From contig NZ_JAWQJT010000001.1 in NCBI RefSeq assembly GCF_033441515.1, forward strand, positions 1,860,001 to 1,924,000: 64,000 nt of DNA, written 5' to 3'. Both the position numbers and the translations under genes were made by a program. A model generated the notes under the pieces. The model did not search any database. It was not told where the DNA came from and saw only the letters and a list, made by a program, of their open reading frames with translations. Origin of the DNA: Amycolatopsis solani (lineage in GTDB: Bacteria; Actinomycetota; Actinomycetes; Mycobacteriales; Pseudonocardiaceae). Of the stretch, positions 41,270 to 51,315 are shown one piece after another. Numbering within the stretch: position 1 is the stretch's first letter; every line of letters begins with the position of its first letter.

Positions 41270-42022
41270 TCACCGGCGGCGGGCGCGCAGTCCCCAGGTG
41301 ACCAACGGGAGGTCGAACTCACCATTCGCCGTCGCTGGATTCGATGCGAGGAAGTCGCGTAGGCGCGTCAACAGCGCGGACGACTCCTCCGGGGTCGAGA
41401 CGATCACGAGGGAATACGTCGCGATCGTTTCCAGCAGGCTCTCCGCGGTGCGTCGTTGCGCATGGTGAAACCGTTCGTCGTCGAAGGGCTCGAACGCCGG
41501 GTGGGCGACCGCGCGCAAATCGTCCGTCGAAGCCGGCTCGCGGGCGCCGTCGCGGCCCAGTTCGGTGAACTCGGCCACCCACGGCACCGATTCGTCTTCG
41601 TAGTTCCACATCGGCACCAGCACGCCGCCGGGGCGCAGGACGCGGGCGATCTCCGTCATCGCCGCCGGGACGTCGAACCAATGGAACGCCTGGCCGACGA
41701 ATACCGCGTCGACCTCGGCGTCGGGGAGCGGGATCCGTTCCGCGCGGCCGGCCAGCGGGGTCGCCGACGGCACCCGGCGGGCCAGTTCCGCGCGCATTTC
41801 CGGGTCGGGCTCGACGGCGGTGACGTCGAGACCCAGCTCCGTGAGGCCGAGGGTCAGTTTGCCCGTTCCGGCGCCGAGATCGAGCACCCGCCGCGGGGTT
41901 CCGGTGGCCCCGGAAAGGCCCCACTCGATCGCTGCCCGCGGGTAATCGGGCCGGTGCTCGGCGTATGCGGCCGCCCGGGTGCCGAAGGAAGAAGCGCGGC
42001 GGGCGCGTGTGGGATCACTCAC
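41270..42022 (-). CDS. Class I SAM-dependent methyltransferase
   Basis: A 250-aa protein of the Methyltransf_11 type. SAM-binding motif I is VLDLGAGTGKLTLGL (about 46-60), followed by the acidic VTAVEPDPEM; AFHWFDVPAAMTEIARVLRPGGVLV is motif III and its surroundings. The N-terminal YAEHRPDYP recalls small-molecule methyltransferases of actinomycetes. Substrate unknown. It is divergent from lysS, with a 76-bp gap. Confidence 0.88.
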   Translation of the reverse strand: MSDPTRARRASSFGTRAAAYAEHRPDYPRAAIEWGLSGATGTPRRVLDLGAGTGKLTLGLTELGLDVTAVEPDPEMRAELARRVPSATPLAGRAERIPLPDAEVDAVFVGQAFHWFDVPAAMTEIARVLRPGGVLVPMWNYEDESVPWVAEFTELGRDGAREPASTDDLRAVAHPAFEPFDDERFHHAQRRTAESLLETIATYSLVIVSTPEESSALLTRLRDFLASNPATANGEFDLPLVTWGLRARRR

Positions 42023-42098
42023 CGGGCCAGGTTAATGGAGGGAAAGTAAAGGTAATCCGGTTGGCGTAGCACGCGGCGGGGTTCGTACCCTATGGGCC

Positions 42099-43610
42099 AT
42101 GACCGAAAACCCCGCTTCCACCAGCGAGCCCGCCGAAGACGAACTGCCGGAGCAGATGCGGGTGCGCCGGGAGAAGCGCGACCGGATCCTCGCCGAGGGC
42201 ATCGATCCCTACCCGGTCGAGGTACCCCGCACGCATTCGCTCGCCGAAGTGCGGGCCGCGCACGAAGGGCTGCCCGTCGACACCGCCACCGGGCAGCAGG
42301 TCGGCGTCACCGGCCGGGTCATGTTCCTGCGCAACACCGGCAAGCTGTGCTTCGCCAGCCTCCGCGAGGGCGACGGCACCGAGCTGCAGGCGATGATCAG
42401 CCTGGCGAAGGTCGGGGAAGACGCGCTGGCGGCGTGGAAGGCCGACGTCGACCTCGGCGACCACGTGTTCGTGCAGGGCGAGGTCATCACGTCCAAGCGC
42501 GGCGAGCTCTCCGTGATGGCCGACGGCTGGCGCCTCACGTCGAAGGCGCTGCGCCCGCTGCCCAACGCGCACAAGGAACTCGCCGAAGAAACGCGGATCC
42601 GCCAGCGCTACGTCGACCTCATCATGCGCCCGCGCGCGCGGGACGTCGTGCGCACCCGCGCCGGCGTGGTCCGGTCGCTGCGGGAGTCGTTCCACCGCCG
42701 CGGGTTCACCGAGGTCGAGACGCCGATGCTGCAGACGCTGCACGGCGGCGCCGCGGCGCGCCCGTTCGTCACGCACTCGAACGCCTTCGACATGGAGCTG
42801 TTCCTGCGGATCGCGCCGGAGCTCTACCTCAAGCGCTGCGTCGTGGGCGGGATCGAAAAGGTCTTCGAGATCAACCGCAACTTCCGGAACGAGGGCAGCG
42901 ACTCTTCGCACTCGCCGGAGTTCGCGATGCTCGAGTACTACGAGGCGTACGCGACTTACGACACCAACGCCGTGATGACCCGTGAGCTGATCCAGGAGGC
43001 CGCGCAGGCCGTGCTGGACACCCAGGTGATCACGCTGCCCGACGGTTCGGAGTACGACCTCTCCGGCGAATGGACCACACTCGGAATGTACGAGTCGTTG
43101 TCCGATTCCCTCGGCGAAGAGGTGACGCCGGAGACGCCCGCCGCCAAACTGCACGGATTCGCGCAGGCCAGGGGCCTCGAAGTGGATCCGAAGCTCGGGC
43201 ACGGGAAGCTCGTCGAGGAACTGTGGGAACACCTCGTCGGAGATCACCTGCACGCACCGACGTTTGTCCGTGATTTTCCGCTGGAGACGTCGCCATTGAC
43301 GAGGCAGCACCGCTCACGGGCCGGTGTGGCCGAGAAGTGGGACCTCTACGTGCGCGGATTCGAACTCGCCACCGGATACTCCGAGCTGGTCGATCCGGTC
43401 GTCGAACGGGAACGGCTCACCGAACAGTCGCTGCTGGCCGCGCAGGGCGATAGCGAAGCCATGCGGCTGGACGAGGATTTCCTGCGGGCCCTGGAGTACG
43501 GAATGCCCCCGAGCGGCGGCGTCGGAATGGGGATCGACCGGCTGCTCATGGCGCTGACCGGGCTCGGTATCCGGGAGACGATCCTCTTCCCGCTGGTACG
43601 TCCGGAATAA
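42099..43610 (+). CDS. lysS: Lysyl-tRNA synthetase (class II)
   Basis: A 503-aa enzyme charging tRNA-Lys. The N-terminal OB fold (about 60-165) carries [19 protein letters not shown]. Class II motif 1 is near [14 protein letters not shown], motif 2 is [20 protein letters not shown], and motif 3 is [17 protein letters not shown]. The C-terminal lysine site includes FATGYSEL-type [13 protein letters not shown]. It follows the usual actinobacterial order before lsr2 and clpC. Confidence 0.97.
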   Translation: MTENPASTSEPAEDELPEQMRVRREKRDRILAEGIDPYPVEVPRTHSLAEVRAAHEGLPVDTATGQQVGVTGRVMFLRNTGKLCFASLREGDGTELQAMISLAKVGEDALAAWKADVDLGDHVFVQGEVITSKRGELSVMADGWRLTSKALRPLPNAHKELAEETRIRQRYVDLIMRPRARDVVRTRAGVVRSLRESFHRRGFTEVETPMLQTLHGGAAARPFVTHSNAFDMELFLRIAPELYLKRCVVGGIEKVFEINRNFRNEGSDSSHSPEFAMLEYYEAYATYDTNAVMTRELIQEAAQAVLDTQVITLPDGSEYDLSGEWTTLGMYESLSDSLGEEVTPETPAAKLHGFAQARGLEVDPKLGHGKLVEELWEHLVGDHLHAPTFVRDFPLETSPLTRQHRSRAGVAEKWDLYVRGFELATGYSELVDPVVERERLTEQSLLAAQGDSEAMRLDEDFLRALEYGMPPSGGVGMGIDRLLMALTGLGIRETILFPLVRPE

Positions 43611-43651
43611 CCCGCCCGTGTGAGGATAGCGGTCGGTTATCGCATAGAGAT

Positions 43652-43680
43652 TTGCGCTGCACTCGCGGAGCGGGTACTAA
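43652..43680 (+). promoter_or_regulatory. Candidate lsr2 promoter
   Basis: TTGCGC (43652-43657) and TACTAA (43675-43680) with exactly 17 bp between, 77 bp before the lsr2 ATG in a locally AT-richer leader. Confidence 0.5.
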
Positions 43681-43757
43681 TGTTCTAGACAAAGTCTTCT
43701 GTCCCCGGGGCTCGCCCCGTCACCAGATCATTGAGTAAGCCCCGCAGGAGGAAACAG

Positions 43758-44108
43758 ATGGCGCAGAAGGTGCTCGTCTCGCTGGTCGACGACCTGGACG
43801 GCAGCGAGGCGGAAGAGACCGTCGAGTTCGGTTTGGACGGCGTCAGCTACCAGATCGATCTCTCCTCGGAAAACGCCGAGGAGCTGCGGGACGCCCTCGC
43901 CCAGTATGTCGAGCACGCGCGTCGCGCGGGTGGTCGCAAGCGCGCTTCCGTTCGTCCGGTCTCGGGCAAGGGATCGGCTCGCCCGGCCGCGGTCGACCGC
44001 GAGCAGAACCAGGCCATTCGCGCTTGGGCGCGCAAGAACGGTTACGCGGTTTCGGACCGGGGCCGGATCCCCTCCGAGGTCGTCGAGGCCTACCACAAGA
44101 AGAACTGA
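43758..44108 (+). CDS. lsr2: Lsr2 nucleoid-associated protein / xenogeneic silencer
   Basis: A 116-aa H-NS-like bridging protein that binds AT-rich, often foreign, DNA in the minor groove. The N-terminal dimerisation domain is [20 protein letters not shown]; the C-terminal DNA-binding domain contains the RGR hook in [20 protein letters not shown]. The ATG at 43758 has an excellent ribosome site (AGGAGGA). A longer in-frame start is not needed. Confidence 0.97.
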   Translation: MAQKVLVSLVDDLDGSEAEETVEFGLDGVSYQIDLSSENAEELRDALAQYVEHARRAGGRKRASVRPVSGKGSARPAAVDREQNQAIRAWARKNGYAVSDRGRIPSEVVEAYHKKN

Positions 44109-44195
44109 GGAACTTTCACCCCGGTTCGGGTCGCTGACCAGCGGCGACCTCCGCACCGGTTCGACGACTTCTTCGACGCGGGCTTTCCAGCGGTG

Positions 44196-44221
44196 GCCGC
44201 CGGGCGAATTCGCCCGGCGGC
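44196..44221. terminator. Bidirectional terminator lsr2 / AraC-type gene
   Basis: A perfect 26-bp palindrome (GCCGCCGGGCGAA / TTCGCCCGGCGGC) followed by TTTCTTC on the lsr2 side. Confidence 0.85.
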
Positions 44222-44226
44222 TTTCT

Positions 44227-44997
44227 TCATGTCCGATCTCTGTCCGGTCGGCGCCGCGCGGCCGTTCGGACGTACTCGGCCGGGGACTCGCCGGTCACCG
44301 TCCGGAAATCGCGGATGAAGTGCGACTGGTCGTTATAGCCCAGTCGAACCGCCAGTCCGGCGTAATCCGGCTGTCCTTCCGTGACCAACCGCTGCGCAGC
44401 GTCGTTGAGGCGGTATATCCGGATCGCCCACTTGGGCGGGCGGCCGACGTGTTCGGCGAACAACCGCTGGATGGACCGGGTGGTTAGTCCAGTATCCGCG
44501 CACAGTTGCGCCACGCGGGTAATTCCCGGATCACGCGCGATTGATTCCACCGCCTCGGCGGCCTGTCGCGCGGCCGGGGAGAGGCGTACCGGATTTGCGA
44601 TCAGCAAGTTGTCGATCGCAAGGACCATTTGCGCGTCGTCGGCCGCGGTCCGCACCGATTCCGCGGCCCGGATCGCCGCCGGTCCGAAAACGTCCGTGAG
44701 CGGGACGGATCGGTCGGTGATGTCACTCACCGGGCCGCCGAGGAACGCGCGGAAGCAGCCGGGCCGGAAACGCACGCCCAAGCCCTGCACGCGGCCGGAC
44801 AGGCGGTGGGAAAAGACGTCGTGCATCGGGCCGTACACGCCGGACGCGGTGGGGAAGAACGTCGCGTGCACCGAGAGGTTCGGCAGCACCCGCTGGTCGT
44901 GGGGCGGTTTGCCGCGCAGGTCCCAGCGCAGCACCCAGTGGTATTCGACGAAGTCCGCCAGCGCGGGGGCGGGCGGGTGCCTGGTCAGCGTGAACAT
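44227..44997 (-). CDS. AraC-family transcriptional regulator
   Basis: A 256-aa protein. The C-terminal double helix-turn-helix (about 165-245) includes TRVAQLCADTGLTTRSIQRL and LAVRLGYNDQSHFIRDF. The N-terminal domain (LADFVEYHWVLRWDL) resembles the DUF6597 sensor typical of this subgroup. The start chosen is ATG 44997, because MFTLTRHPPAPALADFVEYH is the usual beginning; ATG 45114 is in frame but would collide with the divergent gene. It may control that divergent gene, starting 115 bp away. Confidence 0.85.
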   Translation of the reverse strand: MFTLTRHPPAPALADFVEYHWVLRWDLRGKPPHDQRVLPNLSVHATFFPTASGVYGPMHDVFSHRLSGRVQGLGVRFRPGCFRAFLGGPVSDITDRSVPLTDVFGPAAIRAAESVRTAADDAQMVLAIDNLLIANPVRLSPAARQAAEAVESIARDPGITRVAQLCADTGLTTRSIQRLFAEHVGRPPKWAIRIYRLNDAAQRLVTEGQPDYAGLAVRLGYNDQSHFIRDFRTVTGESPAEYVRTAARRRPDRDRT

Positions 44998-45112
44998 CGT
45001 GCGCGCGGTGGCCTCGGCCACGATGCCGCGCGGGATCCGGTGCGCCACGGTGCCACGGTAGCTGTCGCGTTCGTCCAATACGGGACGGCGGGCACCCGCT
45101 TGGCTCTGCGGC

Positions 45113-45679
45113 ATGACTGCCGAGCTGCTGCGGCCCGCCGCCGCCGAATTCCTCCGGGTCGCCACCGCCGTCACCGACCTGGGCGCGCCGACGCCGTGCG
45201 CCGGGTACGACGTCCGCGGGCTGCTCAACCACCTCCTCTACTGGGGCCCGTGGCTGCTGGCCGCGGGGCGGCGCGAGGACCCGCCGCCCGGTGGCGCCGA
45301 GGCGGAGGCGGGGCTGGTCGGCGAAGACTGGCGCGCGGCGCTGGAGAAACAGACGGAGACGCTCGTGGACGTCTTCGGGACGCCGTCGGCGTGGACGGGC
45401 GCGACGGCGCTGGGGACGACCCGGCTGCCCGCCTCGGTGGTCGGCGACATGGTGCTGGGCGAGTTCGTGCTGCACGGCTGGGACCTGGCCCTGGCGAGCG
45501 GCCAGGAGCTCGCCTGTGCCCCCGAAGCGGCGACGGCGGTGTACGAGTCCGCGGTGCTGATGGGCGAGCAGGCGCGCTCGATGGGTGTCTACGGCCCCGA
45601 GGTGGCGGTGCCGGCGGCCGCGTCGGCTTTGGACCGGGCGCTGGGCGCCTCGGGCCGCGACCCGTCCTGGCGGTCCTGA
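45113..45679 (+). CDS. Mycothiol-dependent-type metal-binding protein (TIGR03086/DinB-like)
   Basis: A 188-aa four-helix-bundle protein of the maleylpyruvate isomerase/TIGR03086 group. The N-terminal helix LLRPAAAEFLRVATAVTDLG is followed by PTPCAGYDVRGLLNHLLYW; the GEFVLHGWDLALASGQ segment carries the metal-ligand histidine with the LLNHLL histidine. Such proteins use mycothiol as cofactor. Substrate unknown. Its 3' end overlaps the convergent FhuF-like gene by 91 bp. Confidence 0.8.
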   Translation: MTAELLRPAAAEFLRVATAVTDLGAPTPCAGYDVRGLLNHLLYWGPWLLAAGRREDPPPGGAEAEAGLVGEDWRAALEKQTETLVDVFGTPSAWTGATALGTTRLPASVVGDMVLGEFVLHGWDLALASGQELACAPEAATAVYESAVLMGEQARSMGVYGPEVAVPAAASALDRALGASGRDPSWRS

Positions 45680-46506
45680 GCTCGCGGCGAGCAGGTGCGT
45701 GGGCAGCCGTCGCACTCCGACTCGGCCGGGAGCAGGTAGGAGAAGCAGCAGCTCTCGCGGCGTCGCGTCCACTCGCGGTGGCCGTCGGGGCCCTCCGTCA
45801 GGCGCAACGTCGACGCCGACGTCAGCGGCGGGTAGCGGGCGTCGAGGACCAGCGCCGCGTCGGCGACGCCCGCGCCTTCCGCTTCCGGGGTGCCGCCCTG
45901 GCGGCCCGCCCACCAGAGCGAGTTCTCCAGGGCGTCGGTCGCCGCCGCCCAGAGCATCCGGCGGCCGAGCCCGCTGACCGGCGCGTACGCCTGGACGAAC
46001 TGGGCCGCGTGGGCCAGGTAGCGGGCCCGCAGGACCGCCGCCAGCGCGTGCTCGTCGCGCACCACTGTGGCCTCCGGGCGGGCCGAGCCCGGATCCGTCG
46101 GCAGGCAGTGGAAGGCGTCACCCAGCACGGCCATGCCGTCGGGGTGCGGGCGGTCGTCGGCCAGCCGGAACGCCAGCTCCGCCGGCTTGAGCGACGGCAC
46201 CCGGCGCTCGTGGTGCAGCAGCAGCGCGCCGACGTACGCCGGGACGTGCAGGTACCACGTCATCACCCAGCTGGCCGTGGTCCGCGACGGCGTCGCGTCG
46301 TGCTCGCGCAGCAGCCAGTCGCCCAGGAGGCCGCGCCATTCGGCGAAGTACGCGGGCGTCTCCAGCAGCTCCGAGCAGCGGATCCAGCCCGCCGGGACGT
46401 CGCGGCGCAGCTCGGTGCGGTCCTGCCGGCCGGAGACCCGCCGCAACGACGACGCGAGGCCGTCTCCGACCTCGCGTGCGTCACGGAAGGACCGCTGCTG
46501 GTTCAA
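45589..46506 (-). CDS. FhuF-like (2Fe-2S) ferric-siderophore reductase
   Basis: A 305-aa protein. The C-terminus has the FhuF iron-sulfur motif CCFSYLLPAESECDGC (CC-x10-C-x2-C), which binds a 2Fe-2S cluster for reducing ferric siderophores. It starts with TTG at 46506, preceded by GAGGAGGG; no ATG fits. The C-terminal tail beyond the cysteines is antisense to the end of the neighbouring gene. The IdeR/DmdR box at 46535-46553 overlaps its promoter, so it should be repressed by iron. Confidence 0.83.
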   Translation of the reverse strand: MNQQRSFRDAREVGDGLASSLRRVSGRQDRTELRRDVPAGWIRCSELLETPAYFAEWRGLLGDWLLREHDATPSRTTASWVMTWYLHVPAYVGALLLHHERRVPSLKPAELAFRLADDRPHPDGMAVLGDAFHCLPTDPGSARPEATVVRDEHALAAVLRARYLAHAAQFVQAYAPVSGLGRRMLWAAATDALENSLWWAGRQGGTPEAEGAGVADAALVLDARYPPLTSASTLRLTEGPDGHREWTRRRESCCFSYLLPAESECDGCPRTCSPRAQDRQDGSRPEAPSARSKADAAAGTATSGP

Positions 46507-46534
46507 CCGCGGCCCTCCTCGAAGCCGTAGTGGA

Positions 46535-46553
46535 TTAGGCGTGCCTAACCTTA
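46535..46553 (-). promoter_or_regulatory. IdeR/DmdR iron box
   Basis: TTAGGCGTGCCTAACCTTA agrees with the 19-bp consensus TTAGGTTAGGCTAACCTAA in most positions. It lies 29 bp upstream of the FhuF-like start codon. Confidence 0.8.
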
Positions 46554-46875
46554 CAGGCAGACGGCGGCTGCGCCAATCGGGTGGCGGGGTGATCCGGCAC
46601 TCCCAGGTTGCGGACTGTTCGCGGTGAGCGGACACCGCGCGGATGGCGGAATCCGGATGGCCGTCCGCACGTTGGGCTTGACGTAAAGGTGCAGGGCAAC
46701 ATGAAGATGGAAGCGCCCGGGAGATGCCACGTCCGGGTGCGGAAAAGGCCACTGTCCGCCGTAGTGGTACGCCAGCGCGACCACATGGCTACTAGAGTGG
46801 TCTCACGGTGCTGAATCCATCGCGGTGAAAGCACGATGGAAACGGGCCGCCGGCGCAGCAGTCGAGGGAGTGCAC

Positions 46876-49434
46876 ATGTTTGAGAGGTTCACCGACCGCG
46901 CGAGGCGGGTGGTCGTTCTGGCTCAAGAAGAAGCCAGGATGCTCAACCACAACTACATCGGCACCGAGCACATCCTCCTGGGTCTGATCCACGAGGGTGA
47001 GGGTGTCGCCGCCAAGGCGCTGGAGTCGCTGGGCATCGCCCTGGAGGGCGTGCGCCAGCAGGTCGAAGAGATCATCGGCCAGGGCCAGCAGGCGCCGAGC
47101 GGGCACATCCCGTTCACGCCGCGCGCCAAGAAGGTGCTGGAGCTGTCGCTGCGCGAAGCGCTGCAGCTCGGCCACAACTACATCGGCACCGAGCACATCC
47201 TGCTGGGCCTGATCCGCGAGGGCGAAGGCGTCGCCGCGCAGGTGCTGGTCAAGCTGGGTGCGGACCTCAACCGGGTCCGCCAGCAGGTGCTGCAGCTGCT
47301 CTCGGGCTACCAGGGCGGCAAGGAGTCCACCGAAACCGGTTCCGGTCGCGGTGAGGGCACCCCGTCGTCGTCGCTGGTGCTGGACCAGTTCGGCCGCAAC
47401 ATGACCGTGCTCGCCCGCGAGGGCAAGCTCGACCCGGTCATCGGGCGCGGCAAGGAGATCGAGCGGGTCATGCAGGTGCTGTCCCGCCGGACCAAGAACA
47501 ACCCGGTGCTCATCGGCGAGCCCGGCGTCGGCAAGACCGCCGTCGTCGAGGGCCTCGCGCAGAGCATCGTCAAGGGCGAGGTGCCCGAGACGCTCAAGGA
47601 CAAGCAGCTCTACACGCTGGACCTGGGCTCCCTGGTCGCCGGCTCCCGCTACCGCGGTGACTTCGAAGAGCGCCTGAAGAAGGTGCTCAAGGAGATCAAG
47701 ACCCGCGGCGACATCATCCTGTTCATCGACGAGCTGCACACGCTGGTCGGGGCGGGTGCCGCCGAGGGCGCGATCGACGCGGCTTCGATCCTGAAGCCGA
47801 TGCTCGCCCGCGGTGAGCTGCAGACGATCGGCGCGACCACGCTCGAGGAGTACCGCAAGTACATCGAGAAGGACGCCGCCCTCGAGCGCCGGTTCCAGCC
47901 GATCCAGGTCGGCGAGCCGTCGCTGGAGCACACGATCGAGATCCTCAAGGGCCTGCGCGACCGGTACGAGGCGCACCACCGCGTCTCGATCACCGACTCG
48001 GCGCTGGTCGCCGCCGCGACCCTGGCGGACCGGTACATCAACGACCGGTTCCTCCCGGACAAGGCGATCGACCTGATCGACGAGGCCGGCGCCCGGATGC
48101 GCATCCGCCGGATGACCGCGCCGCCGGACCTGCGCGAGTTCGACGAGAAGATCGCGAACGTCCGCCGCGACAAGGAGTCCGCGATCGACGCGCAGGACTT
48201 CGAGCGGGCCGCCCGCCTGCGTGACGAGGAGAAGACCCTCCTCGGCCAGAAGGGCGAGCGGGAGAAGCAGTGGAAGGACGGCGACCTCGACGTCGTCGCC
48301 GAGGTCGACGACGAGCAGATCGCGGAGGTGCTGGCCAACTGGACCGGCATCCCGGTGTTCAAGCTGACCGAGGAGGAGACCACCCGGCTGCTGCGCATGG
48401 AGGACGAACTCCACAAGCGCATCATCGGCCAGGAGGACGCGGTCAAGGCCGTCTCGCAGGCGATCCGCCGTACGCGTGCCGGTCTGAAGGACCCGAAGCG
48501 CCCGTCGGGCTCGTTCATCTTCGCCGGCCCGTCCGGTGTCGGTAAGACCGAGCTGTCGAAGGCGCTGGCGGCGTTCCTGTTCGGCGAGGACGACGCGCTC
48601 ATCCAGATCGACATGGGCGAGTTCCACGACCGCTACACCGCTTCGCGGCTCTTCGGTGCCCCTCCGGGCTACGTCGGCTACGAAGAGGGCGGCCAGCTGA
48701 CGGAGAAGGTGCGTCGCAAGCCGTTCTCGGTGGTCCTGTTCGACGAGATCGAGAAGGCGCACCAGGAGATCTACAACACGCTCCTGCAGGTGCTGGAAGA
48801 CGGCCGCCTGACCGACGGTCAGGGTCGCACGGTCGACTTCAAGAACACGGTCCTCATCTTCACGTCCAACCTGGGCACGTCGGACATCTCGAAGTCCGTC
48901 TCGCTCGGGTTCGCCGGGTCCAACGACACCGGCACCCGGTACGAGAAGATGAAGCAAAAGGTCAACGAGGAAATGAAGAAGCATTTCCGCCCGGAGTTCC
49001 TGAACCGGATCGATGACATCATCGTGTTCCACCAGCTCACGCAGGACCAGATCATCCAGATGGTCGACCTGATGATCGGGCGCGTGGAGAAGCAGCTCAA
49101 GGCCAAGGACATGGAGCTGGAGCTCACGGCGAAGGCCAAGTCCCTGCTGGCCAAGCGCGGCTTCGACCCGGTGCTCGGCGCGCGGCCGCTGCGCCGCACG
49201 ATCCAGCGCGAGATCGAGGACCAGCTGTCGGAGAAGATCCTCTTCGGCGAGGTCGAGGCCGGCCAGATCATCCTGGTCGACGTCGAAGGCTGGAGCGGCA
49301 ACCCGGAGGACAAGGACGACCAGGCGAAGTTCACCTTCCGCGGTGAGCGCCGTCCGTCCTCGATCCCGGACGCCCCGCCGGTGAGCATCGGCGCGGGCCA
49401 CGAGGAGCAGGGCGGCGAAGCCGAAGGCGAGTGA
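46876..49434 (+). CDS. clpC: ATP-dependent Clp protease ATP-binding subunit ClpC
   Basis: An 852-aa AAA+ unfoldase that feeds substrates to ClpP. The double Clp-N repeat (about 1-145; [10 protein letters not shown] appears twice) is followed by D1 with Walker A GEPGVGKT at about 214, the UVR-like coiled M-domain (about 410-470, [12 protein letters not shown]), and D2 with Walker A GPSGVGKT at about 551. The C-terminus has the Clp_B small domain ([16 protein letters not shown]). The start is ATG 46876 after GAGGGAG. Likely under ClgR-type stress control, though the box found is one base short. Confidence 0.97.
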   Translation: MFERFTDRARRVVVLAQEEARMLNHNYIGTEHILLGLIHEGEGVAAKALESLGIALEGVRQQVEEIIGQGQQAPSGHIPFTPRAKKVLELSLREALQLGHNYIGTEHILLGLIREGEGVAAQVLVKLGADLNRVRQQVLQLLSGYQGGKESTETGSGRGEGTPSSSLVLDQFGRNMTVLAREGKLDPVIGRGKEIERVMQVLSRRTKNNPVLIGEPGVGKTAVVEGLAQSIVKGEVPETLKDKQLYTLDLGSLVAGSRYRGDFEERLKKVLKEIKTRGDIILFIDELHTLVGAGAAEGAIDAASILKPMLARGELQTIGATTLEEYRKYIEKDAALERRFQPIQVGEPSLEHTIEILKGLRDRYEAHHRVSITDSALVAAATLADRYINDRFLPDKAIDLIDEAGARMRIRRMTAPPDLREFDEKIANVRRDKESAIDAQDFERAARLRDEEKTLLGQKGEREKQWKDGDLDVVAEVDDEQIAEVLANWTGIPVFKLTEEETTRLLRMEDELHKRIIGQEDAVKAVSQAIRRTRAGLKDPKRPSGSFIFAGPSGVGKTELSKALAAFLFGEDDALIQIDMGEFHDRYTASRLFGAPPGYVGYEEGGQLTEKVRRKPFSVVLFDEIEKAHQEIYNTLLQVLEDGRLTDGQGRTVDFKNTVLIFTSNLGTSDISKSVSLGFAGSNDTGTRYEKMKQKVNEEMKKHFRPEFLNRIDDIIVFHQLTQDQIIQMVDLMIGRVEKQLKAKDMELELTAKAKSLLAKRGFDPVLGARPLRRTIQREIEDQLSEKILFGEVEAGQIILVDVEGWSGNPEDKDDQAKFTFRGERRPSSIPDAPPVSIGAGHEEQGGEAEGE

Positions 49435-49454
49435 TCGGCTGAGCTAGCACGTAG

Positions 49455-49492
49455 GAAGGGCGGTTTCCCCGGATTCGGGGGAGCCGCCCTTC
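49455..49492 (+). terminator. clpC terminator
   Basis: The outer stem GAAGGGCGG / CCGCCCTTC continues through wobble and A-T pairs to an inner CCCCG / CGGGG; 20 bp after the clpC stop. Confidence 0.75.
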
Positions 49493-49580
49493 TCGCGTGT
49501 CTGGCGCAATGACGCCATAAGGGAAGCGTTATAGTTGCTGGTTGGATTGGTAGATCTAGCTACGCGACGAGGTTGGCCGG

Positions 49581-49739
49581 GTGCAGGGTTCGAGGCTGCA
49601 CAACCTGAAAGAGCTGAGGCCGGCCTCCGCGGGCAGCAGCGAGATCAGGATCCTTTTCGCCTTCGACCCCGTCCGGCGCGCGGTGCTCCTGGTCGCCGGC
49701 GATGAACACCTGAGCCATGGAGAGGGGCTGACGCCATGA
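49581..49739 (+). pseudogene. Truncated HigB/RelE-type toxin
   Basis: A 52-codon frame whose middle matches Gp49/HigB-like toxins: GSRLHNLKELRP, SSEIRILFAFDPVRRAVLLVAGD. Full toxins are about 100-120 residues; here the N-terminal half is missing (stops at 49551 and 49557 in frame), and after VAGD the end is short. The stop overlaps the antitoxin ATG (ATGA), the usual toxin-first order. Probably inactive. Confidence 0.6.
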
Positions 49740-50110
49740 GCCGGTCCTGGAAGGACGTGAAGGCGGACAAAGCCGCCATCGATCGGGACGCCGGCCGGGA
49801 CGTCGAGGGGGCTCGTGCCGCGGCGCGCGAAGCCACCGAGGCGTACGTGCTCGGGTTCCGCCTGGCTCAGCTCCGCGAGGACGCCGGCATCAGCCAGACC
49901 GAACTCGCCCGGCGGATGGGGGTGAGCCAGCCGAGGATCAGCCAGCTCGAGCAGGGCGACCCCGGACAGATGGAGCTGGACACCCTTCGGCGCTACATCA
50001 CGGCTCTCGGCGGCCGGCTGCGGGTCGTCGCGGACTTCGACGATCACGACGTCACCGTCTCGGCCGCCGAACGCGGGTCTGCCGCGCCGGAGGCGTCTCG
50101 AAGCGCGTGA
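49736..50110 (+). CDS. HTH (XRE/HigA-type) antitoxin
   Basis: A 124-aa protein with a Cro/C1 helix-turn-helix (about 45-100): RLAQLREDAGISQTELARRM, then GVSQPRISQLEQGD. The N-terminus (SWKDVKADKAAIDRD) is typical of antitoxins paired with Gp49-like HigB toxins. It overlaps the broken toxin gene by 4 bp. It is intact and could still bind operators or a related toxin elsewhere. The downstream Hsp70 gene follows after 34 bp. Confidence 0.82.
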   Translation: MSRSWKDVKADKAAIDRDAGRDVEGARAAAREATEAYVLGFRLAQLREDAGISQTELARRMGVSQPRISQLEQGDPGQMELDTLRRYITALGGRLRVVADFDDHDVTVSAAERGSAAPEASRSA

Positions 50111-50144
50111 GACGATGCCCGCGGGCCTTGGGAGGGGAATCCGC

Positions 50145-51308
50145 GTGGATGTGCTGGCGATCGACTTCGGGACTTCCAGCACCGTCGGGGTGCTCTCCGC
50201 CGCCGGGCGGGCGCCGCGGGCGGTTGAGGTCGACGGGTCCGTCACCATGGCCTCCGCCGTTTTCCTCAACGATGACGGCCTGCTCGTCGTCGGCCGGGAA
50301 GCCGAGCGGCGGGCTCGGCTCGATCCCAGCCGGTTCGAACCCAACCCCAAGCGCCGCATCGGGGAAGGTTCGCTGCGGCTCGGGGACACCGATGTCCCGG
50401 TTGCCGAGGCCTTCGCCGCCGTGCTGCGGCGGTTGCGGGAGGAAGCCGAACGGCAGCTGCAGCGGCCCGCCGCGCAGACGCGGATCTCGCACCCCGCCGG
50501 GTGGGGCGCTGCGCGCCAAGACGTTATTCGCGCCGCCGCGGGCGAAGCCGGGCTCGCCGATGTGCGGCTGGTGCCCGAACCCGTGGCCGCCGCCGCGCAC
50601 TACGCCAGTCTCGGGAACTCCGGGCGGGGGCCGATCGGGGTTTACGACCTCGGGGCCGGCACCTTCGACTGCGCCGTCGTCGGTGTGCACCGCCACGGGT
50701 TCGCCGTGCTCGCCGAGGACGGGCTGCCCGATCTCGGGAGCCTCGACATCGACCAGGCGCTGCTCGTGCACATCGGGCGCGCGGTGTCGCACGCCGATCC
50801 CGCGCAGTGGCAACGGCTGCTGCGCCCGCGGACCACCGCCGACCGGCGGACGCGGCGGGCGCTCCTCCAGGACGTCCGTGACGCCAAGGAAAGCCTCTCG
50901 CGGCACGCGCAGACCCACGTCCCCATGCCCGAGCCGTTCGGGGACGTCCTCGTCAGCCGCGACGAGCTCGAGGCGCTCGTGCGGCCCAGCCTGCTGCGCA
51001 GCGCCGAACTGCTCGCGACGACGATCCGCCGCGCCGGGCTCGCACCCCAGCAGCTCGCCGGGATCCACCTCGTCGGCGGGCCGAGCCGGATGCCGTTGCT
51101 GGCCACGCTGCTCGGGCGGCAGCTCGGCGTCACCCCGACCACGCAGGACCAGCCGGAGACAGCCGTCGCCTTCGGGTTGCACCACGTTCCGCTCGACACC
51201 CCGGACCTCACCGTGCCCGCCTTCGCCCCGGTCCGGCCGCCGGTTCAGCCGCCGCGGCCGCAGCCGTGGCAGCAGCAGGCCGTCCGGCCGCCGCGCCCGA
51301 GGTGGTGA
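50145..51308 (+). CDS. Hsp70-like actin-fold ATPase without substrate-binding domain
   Basis: A 387-aa protein with only the Hsp70 nucleotide-binding domain: phosphate 1 loop AIDFGTSSTVG, phosphate 2 GVYDLGAGTFDCAVV and adenosine motif HLVGGPSRMPLL. A Pro-rich tail replaces the DnaK peptide-binding domain. The GTG at 50145 follows GGGAGGGG. It faces a YbaB/WXG/EspC-like cluster; such short Hsp70 proteins recur near ESX-type genes in Pseudonocardiaceae, so a shared role is possible (inference). Function unknown. Confidence 0.83.
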   Translation: MDVLAIDFGTSSTVGVLSAAGRAPRAVEVDGSVTMASAVFLNDDGLLVVGREAERRARLDPSRFEPNPKRRIGEGSLRLGDTDVPVAEAFAAVLRRLREEAERQLQRPAAQTRISHPAGWGAARQDVIRAAAGEAGLADVRLVPEPVAAAAHYASLGNSGRGPIGVYDLGAGTFDCAVVGVHRHGFAVLAEDGLPDLGSLDIDQALLVHIGRAVSHADPAQWQRLLRPRTTADRRTRRALLQDVRDAKESLSRHAQTHVPMPEPFGDVLVSRDELEALVRPSLLRSAELLATTIRRAGLAPQQLAGIHLVGGPSRMPLLATLLGRQLGVTPTTQDQPETAVAFGLHHVPLDTPDLTVPAFAPVRPPVQPPRPQPWQQQAVRPPRPRW

Positions 51309-51315
51309 GCCCGGC

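Noticed and set aside
46768..46785. ClgR operator upstream of clpC
   Set aside because: CGC and GCG half-sites are separated by four bases instead of the expected five, so the match is not convincing.
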